Below the pieces are notes generated by a model. That model was not told where the DNA came from, ran no database searches, and saw nothing but the letters and a program-made list of their open reading frames with translations. The position numbers were made by a program, and so were the translations under genes. Shown one piece after another: positions 24,401-36,400 of a DNA stretch of 64,000 nt. Within the stretch, counting starts at the first letter, position 1. Each line of letters starts with the position of its first letter. Location: assembly GCF_021462225.1 (NCBI RefSeq), contig NC_061816.1, positions 9,945,390-10,009,389 of the forward strand. Direction: 5' to 3'. Source of the DNA: Girardinichthys multiradiatus (lineage: Eukaryota > Chordata > Actinopteri > Cyprinodontiformes > Goodeidae).

Positions 24401-27400
24401 ATTATCATCTTCCAAATAAAAAACCTTTTACCCATTCTGTTCTCCGGAGTGTTCTCTGTATGTGGGTCAGATCTATTGCAAAGAAAGTGACACTATGAAT
24501 GTTTATTTCCAAAAATTAAAGTGTTGCAGCTTCACATAAAAGGTGACCTGTGTCCACTATGCATGAAAATAGATGCAGCCTGACATGTACGGAAATGTTA
24601 GAGGCATTAGTGTCTATCCCAATGTACAAACATGACAAAGTAATTTCTGCCCTTCAAACATTGTTTTCACTGCAAGGCCTTCAAGTAAAGGTCTAAGTAT
24701 TTTCATTAAACTAACAACCTCTTCTGAATGGTCCTTGTTCTCCCACCAGGCTGGCTCCATGAACTGGCCAAACGTTTGGGAACTCCATACTTCATGACTC
24801 CTCTCACCTCCCTACTGGGAGTCTCGGATTCCCATCACAGTGCTGTGACAGCCACCAACTCCAGCCACTGGAACACTCCAGGGTTGGAGGCGCTGAATGG
24901 GACAGGAGTGGTGGGTCCAGCCCTGTGGAATGGCACCAGGACTAGACTAAAGATGCTAAATGGGTCGGGGATGACGTTAAGCGGGGGGCCGTCTGTCAGG
25001 AGCTCCTATGTGACATCGCTGTACTTCGCTCTAAGCAGTCTCACCAGCGTGGGCTTCGGCAACGTCTCGGCCAACACAGACTCAGAGAAGATCTTCTCCA
25101 TTTGTACCATGCTGATTGGAGGTGAGCCTAAACCTCACCACCTGCTCTGTGGTTCAGCATTTGTTTTAGTATTTAGAAAATTATGCCATGAAATATCTTG
25201 CATATACAACCATCCACTCCTATTGACAACCCTGGCAAAGATGTGTAAAAAAGCCTTAAAATGGACATATGGTTTTAAATTCTTCCTTTTCATACTTAAA
25301 TCATTCAGCTGTGGTTTATATAACGTGGAACTGCAATGCTTTGGTCTGAACTCCTTGTTATTGCAGCTCCACAAGTCCCTCTTTTATCGCTGTCGTGAGA
25401 TACGTTTGAGATCAACTCGTTTTGGTGCCGTCTCTTTAAGCGTTACTGAGACACTTCATACCCGACCCCTCCGAGGTCAAAGACCCTCTACTCTAACCCG
25501 TTTGGCCATTTTTGTAGTTTGATATCAGAGATACAATTATAGATACAGTAGAGATCAAATCCGCAGCAAATACTGTGACGTAAAAGTAAAAAAAAAATGT
25601 AATAGAGGATAAAGAAAACTGAATGAATTAAAATGATGACCCAAACAGAATATAAAGATATCTACACAACACCTGGAAACAACATCATGAGAAGAAATAA
25701 TTTTTTTTTGTCCAGAATCGCTCTCCCCATATTTAGTGGCACCCCTAAAAATGAGTATAAAATACCTCCATCATGTCTACAATCAGAACTGTTAATAAAA
25801 AAAACAACCCACACAGGGTGGGCGGAGGGGGCCTTGGCAGGAGGGCCAGAAACAAAAAACAACCCACACAGGGTGGGCGGAGGGGGCCTTGGCAGGAGGG
25901 CCAGAAACAAGAACAGAGTTCAGGCGGGCAACCAGGAGGTCGTCCCGAGCAGGCACAAAGTTCAGGTGGGCGACCAGGAGGTCGTCCCCAGCAGGCACAG
26001 AGTTCCGGCGGGCGACCGGACCTGCACCACAGAGCTCTGGGCGGTCGGCGGCGAAGCCGTGGCGGCCTGCGACGGGAGCCTGCAGGTAGGTCAGGAGTCC
26101 GACAGAGGAGAGTAGAGGCCCCCCCAAAAACTCTGTGGAACCCCAGAGGCATGGAGCCTGGCGAACCCTCAGAGGCTGAAGCAGAGCCTGGTGTTGAGGT
26201 AGGAAAACTTTACTGGCCATCAGTTAACTCTTACATTACTCCTCACCTCTCCCCGACTCTTTTATTTGGCACCCAAAGGACAATCCTCAGTCAGAGATCA
26301 GTTGTACTTTTCCACAAGTTTATAAAAAACCAATCTGAATTCAGAGAGGGGACACACACTTACACTGGTACCTGGAAACGTCTCTGTGTTGTTCGTTTTG
26401 GAGGGGCCACAATACCTTTATATACCCTTCGCTGCTATGCAGTACACATACACAATCATCCTGTCTGTAGATATCTCCCCAGCAACAATATAACCTCATG
26501 TCCTGTCTGGCTCCCGCCTTGTCTCCTTTCCCAATTTATGACCTTGCCCTCTCTGTACCCTGTTCTCCCCTGTCTTCTTCTCCCCCATCGGTGATTCCTT
26601 GTCCTTCACTAATTTATGACTTTGGACTCTACGCTTCACTCCCTAAGCTTGAACCCCTCTGCTCTATGTATACATGCCAGTTACATACATAGATGGTTTA
26701 TATTACACACATAAATAGCTTATATTCTACACTGGCGAACCCTCAGAGGCTGAAGCAGAGGCTGAGGTGTCAGCCGGACCCTCAGTGGCGTGAGCAGAGG
26801 CTGAGGCGTCAGCCGGACCCTCAGTGGCGTGAGCAGAGGCTGAGGCGTCGGCGGGACCCTCAGTGACGTGAGCAGGAGCTGAGGCGTCGCCGAGACCTCA
26901 GTGACGTGAGCAGGAGCTAAGGCGTCGGCGGGACCCTCAGTGACGTGAGCAGGAGCTGAGGCGTCACCAAGACCCTCAGTGATGTGAGCAGGAGCTGAGG
27001 CGTCGCCGAGACCCTCAGTGACGTGAGCAGGAGCTGAGGCGTCGCCGAGACCCTCAGTGACGTGAACAGGAGCTGAGGCGTCGGCCGGACTCTCAGTGAC
27101 GTGAGCAGGAGCTGAGGCGTCAGCGGGACCCTCAGTGATGTGAGCAGGAGCTGAGGCGTCGCCGAGACCCTCAGTGACGTGAGCAGGAGCTGAGGCGTCG
27201 CCGAGACCCTCAGTGACGTGAGCAGGAGCTGAGGTGTCGGCTGGACCCTCAGTGACGTGAGCAGAGGCTGACTTAGGGTCAGGCGTCATGTCAGGCTGTG
27301 GTGTGTCAGGCTGTGGTGTGTCTGGCCTGGAGTCAGGCTGCTCTACAGCAGCGCTCTGGAGACCTGATGTGGGCTGCTCTGCAGTAGCGGTAGCACCGTT

Positions 27401-30400
27401 CTGGAGACATGACGTGGACAGAACTGCAGCACCGCTCATGTGGCTTGGTGTGGGTGAAGGAGGACGGCAGTAAAACTGCCTTACTGCCGTTTCATAATCC
27501 CTCTCAATCTGCCTGATCCTCTCCATCAGCTCAGGAGAGGAATACATGAGGCTGGTCGTCCTGAAGCTTTTGATTTGGCGTGCATAGAACCTCAAGCGCT
27601 GCTCCAGCTCGTCAGGTGTTGCCTCAGAACACCGGGCTGGAGCGAGCACAGACGGCATGGGCGGAGGTGCAGCGAGCCTGGCAGACAGTGCTGTGGCAGG
27701 CGAAGATGCGGGCTTACTTGCTGCAGCCCTCACGTAGGCTGACTGGGAAACCACCTCCTCGGCAGCCGTACCACAGGAAGGCGCTCCACAAGTTTCTTGC
27801 ATCAGGAGGAGGGCGAGGGCTTCACTGCCGTATGAAGGGGAGGAGAAGAACGGCGACGAAGGGGACCTGTCCCCGGACTTGGAATCACCAACCTGGATCC
27901 ATCATAAGACGACTGCGGCACTGACAACCCTGCAGACCGGCGTAGTGACTTCTCCGCCTCCCGAGACAGGAAGGTAAAGAGGTCCATGGAGCTAGCCTAA
28001 TGCTGATCCGCGAGGTCCATTGTTGGCGGAAACATTCTGTTACGGTTTACTTGAGATATAGGACCCCAGAATGCAGAGGAGCAGGCATCGTGATGGTAAG
28101 TGAAAAAGATTTAATTACAAAAACTCACACTCAGCAGGAGGCAGGAACAAAACAAACGGGCAGGCAAGACAGGCATGGCATGATCAAAAAGACAAGACTT
28201 GGTTTGAGAACAAGACATGAGCATGAGAAATGTTTCTGACACGACTAACTGAACAGGTGTGTATATATGGAGTGAAAACCAGGTGGAGCAAGGAGACAGA
28301 TTAACTTGAAGCAGGTGAACCGAATAAACTTAATTGACAGACAGAACAAAACGTGGCTGCGGCAAAAACAGAGACTCTGATATACAAACAAAACCAAACT
28401 TGACAAAACATGAACAAGACGACAAAAGTAAAGCATGACCGGGAAAATAACAGAAGCATGATTCAAAATCTAAGAAGAATAAAAACAAAAGAATGAGTCA
28501 AAACCTTAACTGTGAAAAACATAAGAAAAAAAACAGAAACCAAAAACCAAACAACTCCAAATCATAACAGTAAGGGAGGTAAAAAAAAATAACTCCAATG
28601 CTGATCAGCTCCACTGATTTGTCTTGTGATATTACCAGATCTCCATGACAACTATAACCCCAAAGCTGGTGTCCTGTATGTTTTATCTACATGCCAACTG
28701 GATGTTTAGGAGGTATACCCAAAAAAAGCACTTTCTGTCCTTCAATCACAAATACAAACACAGGCAGTTTTCTAAACATACTGCTAAGCATGGTGAAATA
28801 TCTGTGATGCTGTGGGCCATTTTTCTGCTGCAGAGGACTTGGGAACCTTGTTAGAGTGCATTGCCCCACGTGGTCTTTTAAATACCAGGGCAAAATCTAC
28901 TATAAAAAAATAGATGACACTGGGTTGCCAATTGGGGGTTTCAGTGGGATAAATATAAACAACATATGATCACATTAACACATAAATGGTCAATGTTCTT
29001 CCATGGCCATCTCAAGAGTAGAAATACAAAGCCTTTCTATGTCTTCTCCTGTCTCCTCTGTAGCCTTAATGCATGCTGTGGTTTTTGGGAATGTGACCGC
29101 CATCATTCAGAGGATGTATTCCCGCCGCTCTCTCTACCACACCCGCACCAAGGACCTGAAGGACTTCATCCGTGTGCATCGGCTGCCAAAAGCCCTGGAG
29201 CAGCGCATGATGGAGTGCTTCCAGACGACGTGGTCCGTCAACAATGGCATCGACGTCAGCGAGGTAGGAGCGGTCAGCAGGATGAGGTAGACGTGAAATT
29301 TTATTACCCTTGCAGAAGCTTAGACATGAATATCAGTCCTATATGGAGGATCACATTTTTTTGTGGAAATGTCAAAATATCTTTTGAGTTCCCCATAATT
29401 TGTAACATGTTTTAATTTGAATTGACTGCGCAAGTAGCAATAGGATAGATTAGATTTGACGGCCTGTTTTGGCAGACTAAAGAACACCTCACAGAGAGGA
29501 TTTGGGTTTTTTGGGTCCCATCATGCTGGAGTGACTCTTAATTTAACAGATTAACGGCCTCATGAAGTTCAGCTTTGGTTGGGTTGTTTCATAAATTAAA
29601 ATCTAGATAATCCTTTTTAAAGCGTTAACATGATGGTAAACAGACACTTTAGTATGAAGGAATAGCTTAGATTGCATAGGTTCTATTTCACTTCTAGTGC
29701 TGTGAAAAATTATTGCCCCCTTACAGATTTCTTCTACTATGTTTCAGATCAAACGAATTTTAATATCAGACTAAGATTTGCTGATTAAATGCAAAAAGCA
29801 GTTTTCAAATGTTGATTTTATACATTTAAGGGGAAAAGCTACCCAAACCAACCTGGCCCTATATGAAAAAGTAATCGACCTCTACACAACTGGCTTTCGG
29901 GAGGCACGATATATCTGCATTAACATATTGTATCGGCTCCATAAGTAAAACTGGGCCGATAATAATAACTGATGTTTCTTTCCCTCTTGTTGCCATTTGT
30001 GTTCGTGTTACGGGGGGAGGGGAAGGAGGCGTCCATGTGGTATTTGTTTGGTCATGTGACAGTATATCGATTTTCATATCGGTGTATCCTTAACTGGTTG
30101 TCATCCTTGGATATGAGTAATGTCATTGTTAGATGTCAGTGGCTTTGTTTCTCATCTGTTGTTCAATTTCTTCGAATCATCACATCTTTTAGTCTACTTC
30201 ATGCTGTCTGACAGGTGCTATCTAAGTGATTCATTCATTCTGCAGGTTTTGTAGTAATCAAGCCTGAATGGCAAGTATTTTAAAACTGCATATTGTTTTA
30301 CTTAGGTTATCTTTATCTGACATTAACACCTCTTTGATGATCTGAACATTTTTAATGAGACAAATAAGCAAACACAGAAGAAATCTGGAAGGGGGCAAAC

Positions 30401-33400
30401 ACCTTTTCAATCCACTCTACAGTCGGGATCCAACAAAGCATTTAACATTACAGTAAATTTACAGAGACAATCCAAAACTGCAAGATGCATGTATCAGTTG
30501 TGAATATGTGGGAAGGTGAAAGGTTTAATTTTGCCAGTTACTTTCCCCTCCCACACTCCGTTCTCATCTTCAGAGAACGGAGCAGAAGGAGGACACGTCT
30601 CTAAGCTGCATGAAGATTTGGGTGTAGCACATCTAGTGACAGTTTTCTGCTGAATTTCTCTCCAGCTGTTGAAGGACTTCCCAGATGAGCTAAGAGCTGA
30701 CATAGCTATGCACTTGAATAAAGAGCTGTTGCAGCTGCCGCTGTTTGAATCGGCCAGCAGGGGTTGTCTCCGTTCCCTTTCCCTCATCATCAAGACCTCC
30801 TTCTGTGCTCCTGGAGAGTTCCTTATCCGCCAGGGCGACGCTCTTCAGGCGATATACTTTGTCTGCTCAGGATCTATGGAGGTTCTGAAGGATAACACGG
30901 TTCTGGCCATTCTGGGTAAATAAAACTTGTTTACTGTTACAGTCATAAAAAACACCAAGTTATTCAGTATTACCATGGACAGCAGCCAAACTTAAATCCA
31001 TGTTGGCTCCATGATTTTCTCTTCTGCTTCTTGGGTCTGTTGCCTTTTTAAAAGCAGGTGCGAGTTCAATGCTCCAAGCCTCCAAAACTGATCAGAGTCA
31101 TTTTTCCACCTGAATCTTGAAGGTCTTTTTTGTTGAGGACTCCAAACCAAAGAAGCCCTCTTAGATTCCGGCAGTAAGGTGACTCAAAAACCAGCAACTT
31201 GAAACTTGGTGTACGAAGGTGTAATGAATGCTGTAGGAACCATAGTAATGGTGGAAGGAACTAACAAAATATCTGGAGATGAATAGCACTATGATGTATG
31301 GTCTGACTGTAAGATGCCACTGGAGTCCAGTGAACAGATAGAGTGTCTCCTCTTTAAGTCAGCAAAATGCAACAAGGTGGATGTTGATGACGATGTCACT
31401 TAGCAAGTTGGACATTGAGCATATGCTCTATGTAGTTTTCAACAAGTTTGAACTGTAGTATAATTTTGGCTGGATATCTAACCACTCTTCTGGCCAAGAT
31501 TGGTGGAGATCATTTTAAATAAGTTGGTTTCCTATCAGAGATCAGGCTTTTAGGCATAATCCACTACTTTTTAACAGGATTAAGGTCAGGGCAATGGAAC
31601 ACCATTCCAGATGTTGAATACTAGCCAGCTTTAAGCATTTCAAAACCATTTTAGATGTGTTTGGGATGTGTTACCTGGCCAACACCCTCCCAAGTGATGC
31701 TTGTCTGCTAGTCTTCATTGTGGAAGCAGAGTGGTTAAAAAAAATGCACAATAGATTTAAACTTGTGCATTAAACTAGGGTTAAACATTTCTGCATAATT
31801 ATTGCAACCTGGAAAAAGTACCTATGAGAAAAAGAAGCCATTTCTCACTTATGAAGTCATTGATCATCCATTGTTTTATAGAGAGCCAGAACCCCTTTTC
31901 TGAAGAACAACCTAATGAAGTGCAGCACTCAGCATTAAAAAAACTGCTGTGATGTCGGTGTTAAACTGTCCTACTGGGCAAACAATTCACACCCCATCAG
32001 GTGGAATATGGAGTCTGACTGAGGCAGTCGGGGGATCCCTTAAACCTTAAAACAAAGTTACACACTACAGGAATGTGGGAATTAATGGAGGCACTCACTT
32101 TCAGACACATCATCAGGGTTAACGCTAGAAAACTATTTTCGGTTTGCAAATCCAGCGAACATCCTAAAAGATTCAGTATTCTGAAAAATTTTGTCCCACT
32201 CGTCTTTGCAGAATTGTTTTCATTCAGGCACATTAGATTATTTTCAATACTGATCACCATTCTCTTTAGGGTCCTTCAGCAGAAGTCATGGTTCCCCCCC
32301 CTGGTTGAAAAGTTTATTGTCTAGCTAAAGCCGCAGTCATGTGTCAGTATTCCTCCTCCAGATAAAAGAGTCTCTTCAAGGTCACGTTCCACATCACGAA
32401 CGCCGACTCTCTTTCTAGTCCACAGATCACAGATAAAACAGAATACAGTGGCACAAACAGAATCTCAAACAGTCCTGGAAACAGTTCAGCCTCATACACA
32501 GCAAAGACAGAAAATTAGCTATGCAGCTTTTGATACCAAAGGCTTAACTGCTGTAAATAATAAAATGAGCGCTGCCCACAGAGGATAGATGCTGTACTCA
32601 TTAGTTTGATGCTCATGCACAGGCATGTGGATAATAAACCACACAGCAGTACTGAGCTCTTCCTCCTTCCCCTCCTCCTGTGTTTTCCCAGAAACACACA
32701 CGAGCACATATAATACTTTCTTCTGTGGAAAGGGAGAATTATAAAATGCATGTGTTACTTTTCTTCCTTGTAGTTGTTGTACTTCACATAACCGCAGGCG
32801 TGCACTAAACTGTTGCGGCAGTGCCACTTCGGGTTTGCAGCACAGGTGGAAATAGCGAGCAAAGAAAGGAAGCTGAAAATGCAGGCAACTCCAACTAACA
32901 CTAGGCCAGTTTGCTTTCCAACACAATATGGTGCATTGTGCATTCATGGTTTTAAAAGTACCGTCCAAATAAAAATCTGTAAAGTCTAGCCTGTATTTGT
33001 ATTCACTCCCTCTTTACTCTTTCATCCCTCAGTAATATCCAGCCAACTGCCTTCAGAATCATCTAATAAGTAAAAAACCTGTTTGTATTGCAATCTCAGC
33101 ATAAATGCCTCAGAGGTTTTGAGAGAACATGAGTAAACAAACAGCATCATCAAGATGAAGAATCTTCCAACAGAACAACCAGTAGATGTGCTTTGCACAA
33201 ATCTGGCTGTTGTGAAAGGGTGGCAAGACATTGTTGCAAGAAAGCCAGAAGAAGTTCAAGTTTGCCACAATCCATGCAGGGAACACCGGAAGCATGCAGA
33301 AAACTAGAAAATACTTTAGTCAGAGATCTAAATACATGTTTCAGAAACACATGGTGGCGGTTGCATCATGCTGTGGGGTTGCCTTTCATTGGCAGTGGGA

Positions 33401-36400
33401 AACACTCTCCATCTCTGACAGAGAATGAGGTAGCATCACCATAAAAAAAGTGTTAACATTGAAACATGGAACTGGGGTTTTTGAAGTATAAAAAGTTAAA
33501 AATACCAAAATTATTTGACCCAAAATAATCTGGTGTCTGCAAGGAAGATGAAAAAGAGATTTCATTTCTCACAGTCACAGTGAGCACCAACATACATTTG
33601 TAAGAGTGGAAAATTCTTTAGTAACAGCAGAGTGGGCAATATTTCCAAGTGAAAATGCGTGATGCTGACAGATGCCTACCAAAGAAGACTGAATGCTAAA
33701 ATTTAATCAAAATATTGTTCAGCAAAATATTAGTTTAAGAGTGTTAACATTTATAATGAACAGGTTGCACTTTTTTCAACATGTCATTTTGATTGTACAG
33801 GAGAAATGTCAAAATATATGTGGATAAAGTTATGTTACTTCATAAAAACCAGACGTTTTAAAAGGGGGCTGCATACGTTTGAAACTACATTGAGATGATC
33901 TATGGCATAAGATCCAGATAAAATTAATTAATGTTTGTGGTTTTACTGTGACAGTGGGAAAGATTTAAAAGGGTATGAATATTTCAGTTTATATCACTGT
34001 TATATTCTTCATACTGACGCTTCCATGCATGCTTTAAACACACAATAAAAGGTGTTTCTCTGTGCTAAAAGTTCAGTTTCTTCTGCACAGCTGCAACAAT
34101 GAGTGTTTGAATCCAGGTTAGAAGGTGCACTTTCACTGGAAAGACGTTTTTCGCAACCAATTTTTCACACTCATCTTCAAGTACCCGTGTCTCTTCTTTT
34201 AAGGTCGGGGTGACCTGATCGGCTCTGACTGCCTCACCCAGGAGGAAGTGATTAAGACCAACGCCTGCGTGAAGGCCCTCACCTACTGCGACCTGCAGTA
34301 CATCAGTCTCAAAGGGCTCCGCGAGGTGCTTTGCCTCTACTCTGACTACACCCAAAAATTCATCACAGAGATCCAGCACGATCTGACGTACAACCTGCGA
34401 GAAGGACATAGTACTGAGGTATAGCTGCTACTCATTGGTTTCAAATAGCTGGAAAACCTTTTGCTTGTGGCAATTTAATATATAGCCCATATGGGCAGTT
34501 GCCCAGGGCTGCATCAGTAAAGGAGAGGAGCACAAGAATGACATAAAAAAATAACTTATATGTGAGTTGCATCCAGAACATGTTTTCTACGGTTTTATGC
34601 ATGTGCAGTCAATAGTGAATTAGCAACCCCTTATGTTGAGTAGGTGTCCTTTGCTTACTGCTGAGAACAAGTAGACTAGGTTACATGCATTGTGCCGGAC
34701 TGCACTGCGATTTATCCCGCCAAGACGATTTCCTGCATTGTGATTAGTTGGGGGTGGTAGTATGGGGAAGGCTTGCCCAGGTCACCATTAATACAAGAAC
34801 AGTCACTGTTTCTTTTAAGCAAGTTATGAATTGATTGATGCCAACTTGTATTTTGATCCAACAATCGAGAGCTGCATTTTAACCAGATAAATTAAACTGT
34901 GAGAAATGAAACGTCTTCCACTTTCATTTTACATTCACCAAACAAGAACTCCCACAGAGGAACTAATCATGCTTGAGGCTAAAGTGGCACTTAATAAGGA
35001 GCTTCTATCCAAATCTAAACTAGAAAATGCCTCTACAATTAGATAATAAAATATCTATATGGTTTAGATATAGAGTGATTTATTAATTCTTTTGCACATT
35101 CTAAAAAATCATAACATGTTTTGATCCCATCAATTTACACTAACATTTATATATTGCTTCTTTCTAATGACTAGCAGATAAGATGCGCTTCTCCTTTTCC
35201 TTCTACACAATTAAAATCTCTGAGTCAGTGTAAGGTTCAGGCGCTTGCCCAAAGACACTTTTGATCCTAGAATGGCCTGAGGTCAAATCACTAGTTTACA
35301 AACTGGAAAATGGCCACCCAACCACCTGAGCCACAACAAACCACACAGTGTGTAGGACAGTTCTGTGCACAAGTCATAACTCATATCTTTATATTTTGCT
35401 GCCAATAAGTGAGACCTTTCTGTAAAATTATTCAAGTTTTGACCAAAAGTTCTCTGAGATTAAAGCATTTTCAGTTGAATAATGAAGAGTGAGAAGAACA
35501 AAGCCATTGTTTAAAGGAAACCATAGGTAGTCGTTTTTGCAGTTTGTCACAAGCTTGAAGGGAAATAGCAAGCATGTGAAAAAGGCCCTTTAGTCTGATG
35601 AGACCAAAAGTGACCTTTTTGGTCCAAAAGAAAACTGCTAGGTGAAAAATTGTGAAACATGGTAGAGACAGCATCATGCTGTGGGGATGCTAGACAGGAG
35701 AACTGGTTGGAGTTGATTGGAAGATGGATTTGGCTAAATACAGGGCAAACCTGAAAAAACCTGAGACTGAGGTCGAGGTACACCTTCGAGCAGGACAAGG
35801 AACTTAAACATATAGCCAAACCAACAGTGACTCATCAAAGAATATTTATACTGGAAAGGCCCAATCGAAGTCCAAATCTAAGCCAAACTGAAAATCTGTA
35901 GCCAGTCTCACTGAGCTGGTGGTATTTTGCAAAGAATGGGTAAAAATCTCAGTCCCTGCATTTTTAAAACTGGTAGAGACGTAGCCCAAAAGATGTAAAT
36001 GCAACAAAAGGTGTTTGTACAAACTACTGACTCAGGGAGGTTGAATGTAGCTGCAAGTCACAGTTTTCAGATTCTCATTTGTGAAAAAAATTTAAAAGCA
36101 TCTTTCCTTTTCATTTCTCTTCAAAATTACAAACTGCATTTTATTGGTTTATCATATAAAGTCCCAATAAAATACATTGAAGTTTGTAGTTTTAGAGTGT
36201 GGAAACATTCAAATTTTGTGAGGAAGACTTTGCTTCTTCTCTGGAAGCAGTTGCCGTGACTCAGAGTGAAGCCTATAGGAAGAAGCTTAAACTTGCATCT
36301 GTCCCGTAAGAAACACAGGAGAAAACCCATCCTCAGCCAGATGGAGCATAAAATCCCCCCAGTATGTTCCACCTCAGCACAGTGGCTGTCTCCTTGTTGA

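Larger units (their letters stand above)
18652..24492 (+). mobile_element. Ty3/gypsy LTR retrotransposon with chromodomain, defective
   Basis: Two direct LTRs (18652-19465 and 23677-24492) enclose gag, protease, reverse transcriptase, RNase H, integrase and a chromodomain in gypsy order. The flanking five bases are CTCTG and CTATG, a target duplication with one mismatch. A polypurine tract (GAGGGGGGGA) precedes the 3' LTR. Coding has several stops, frameshifts and deletions. It lies in intron 7 in the same orientation as the host gene. Confidence 0.95.
25795..28569 (-). mobile_element. Minus-strand LTR-element remnant with repeat-rich ORFs
   Basis: An LTR-like block (28038-28569) sits at the minus-strand 5' end, followed by a leader (the minus strand reads TTTCCGCCAACAATGGACC just inside) like the post-LTR leader of the gypsy element here. 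The coding is unusual: Ala/Pro-rich open frames with 39-base tandem repeats and, further on, Arg/Pro-rich repeats with a 55-base duplication (25804-25913). No reverse transcriptase, protease or integrase is seen and no second LTR at the left end, so this is a truncated or non-autonomous element. The left boundary is approximate. Confidence 0.65.

Noticed and set aside
24728..25522. Exon 8 extended to 25522
   Set aside because: The channel homology continues exactly from the donor at 25122 into exon 9 ([11 protein letters not shown]); the extension is unlike any ELK sequence.
26735..27270. CRISPR-like repeat array
   Set aside because: The 39-base units abut with no spacers, code in frame for a 13-residue peptide repeat, and the host is a vertebrate.
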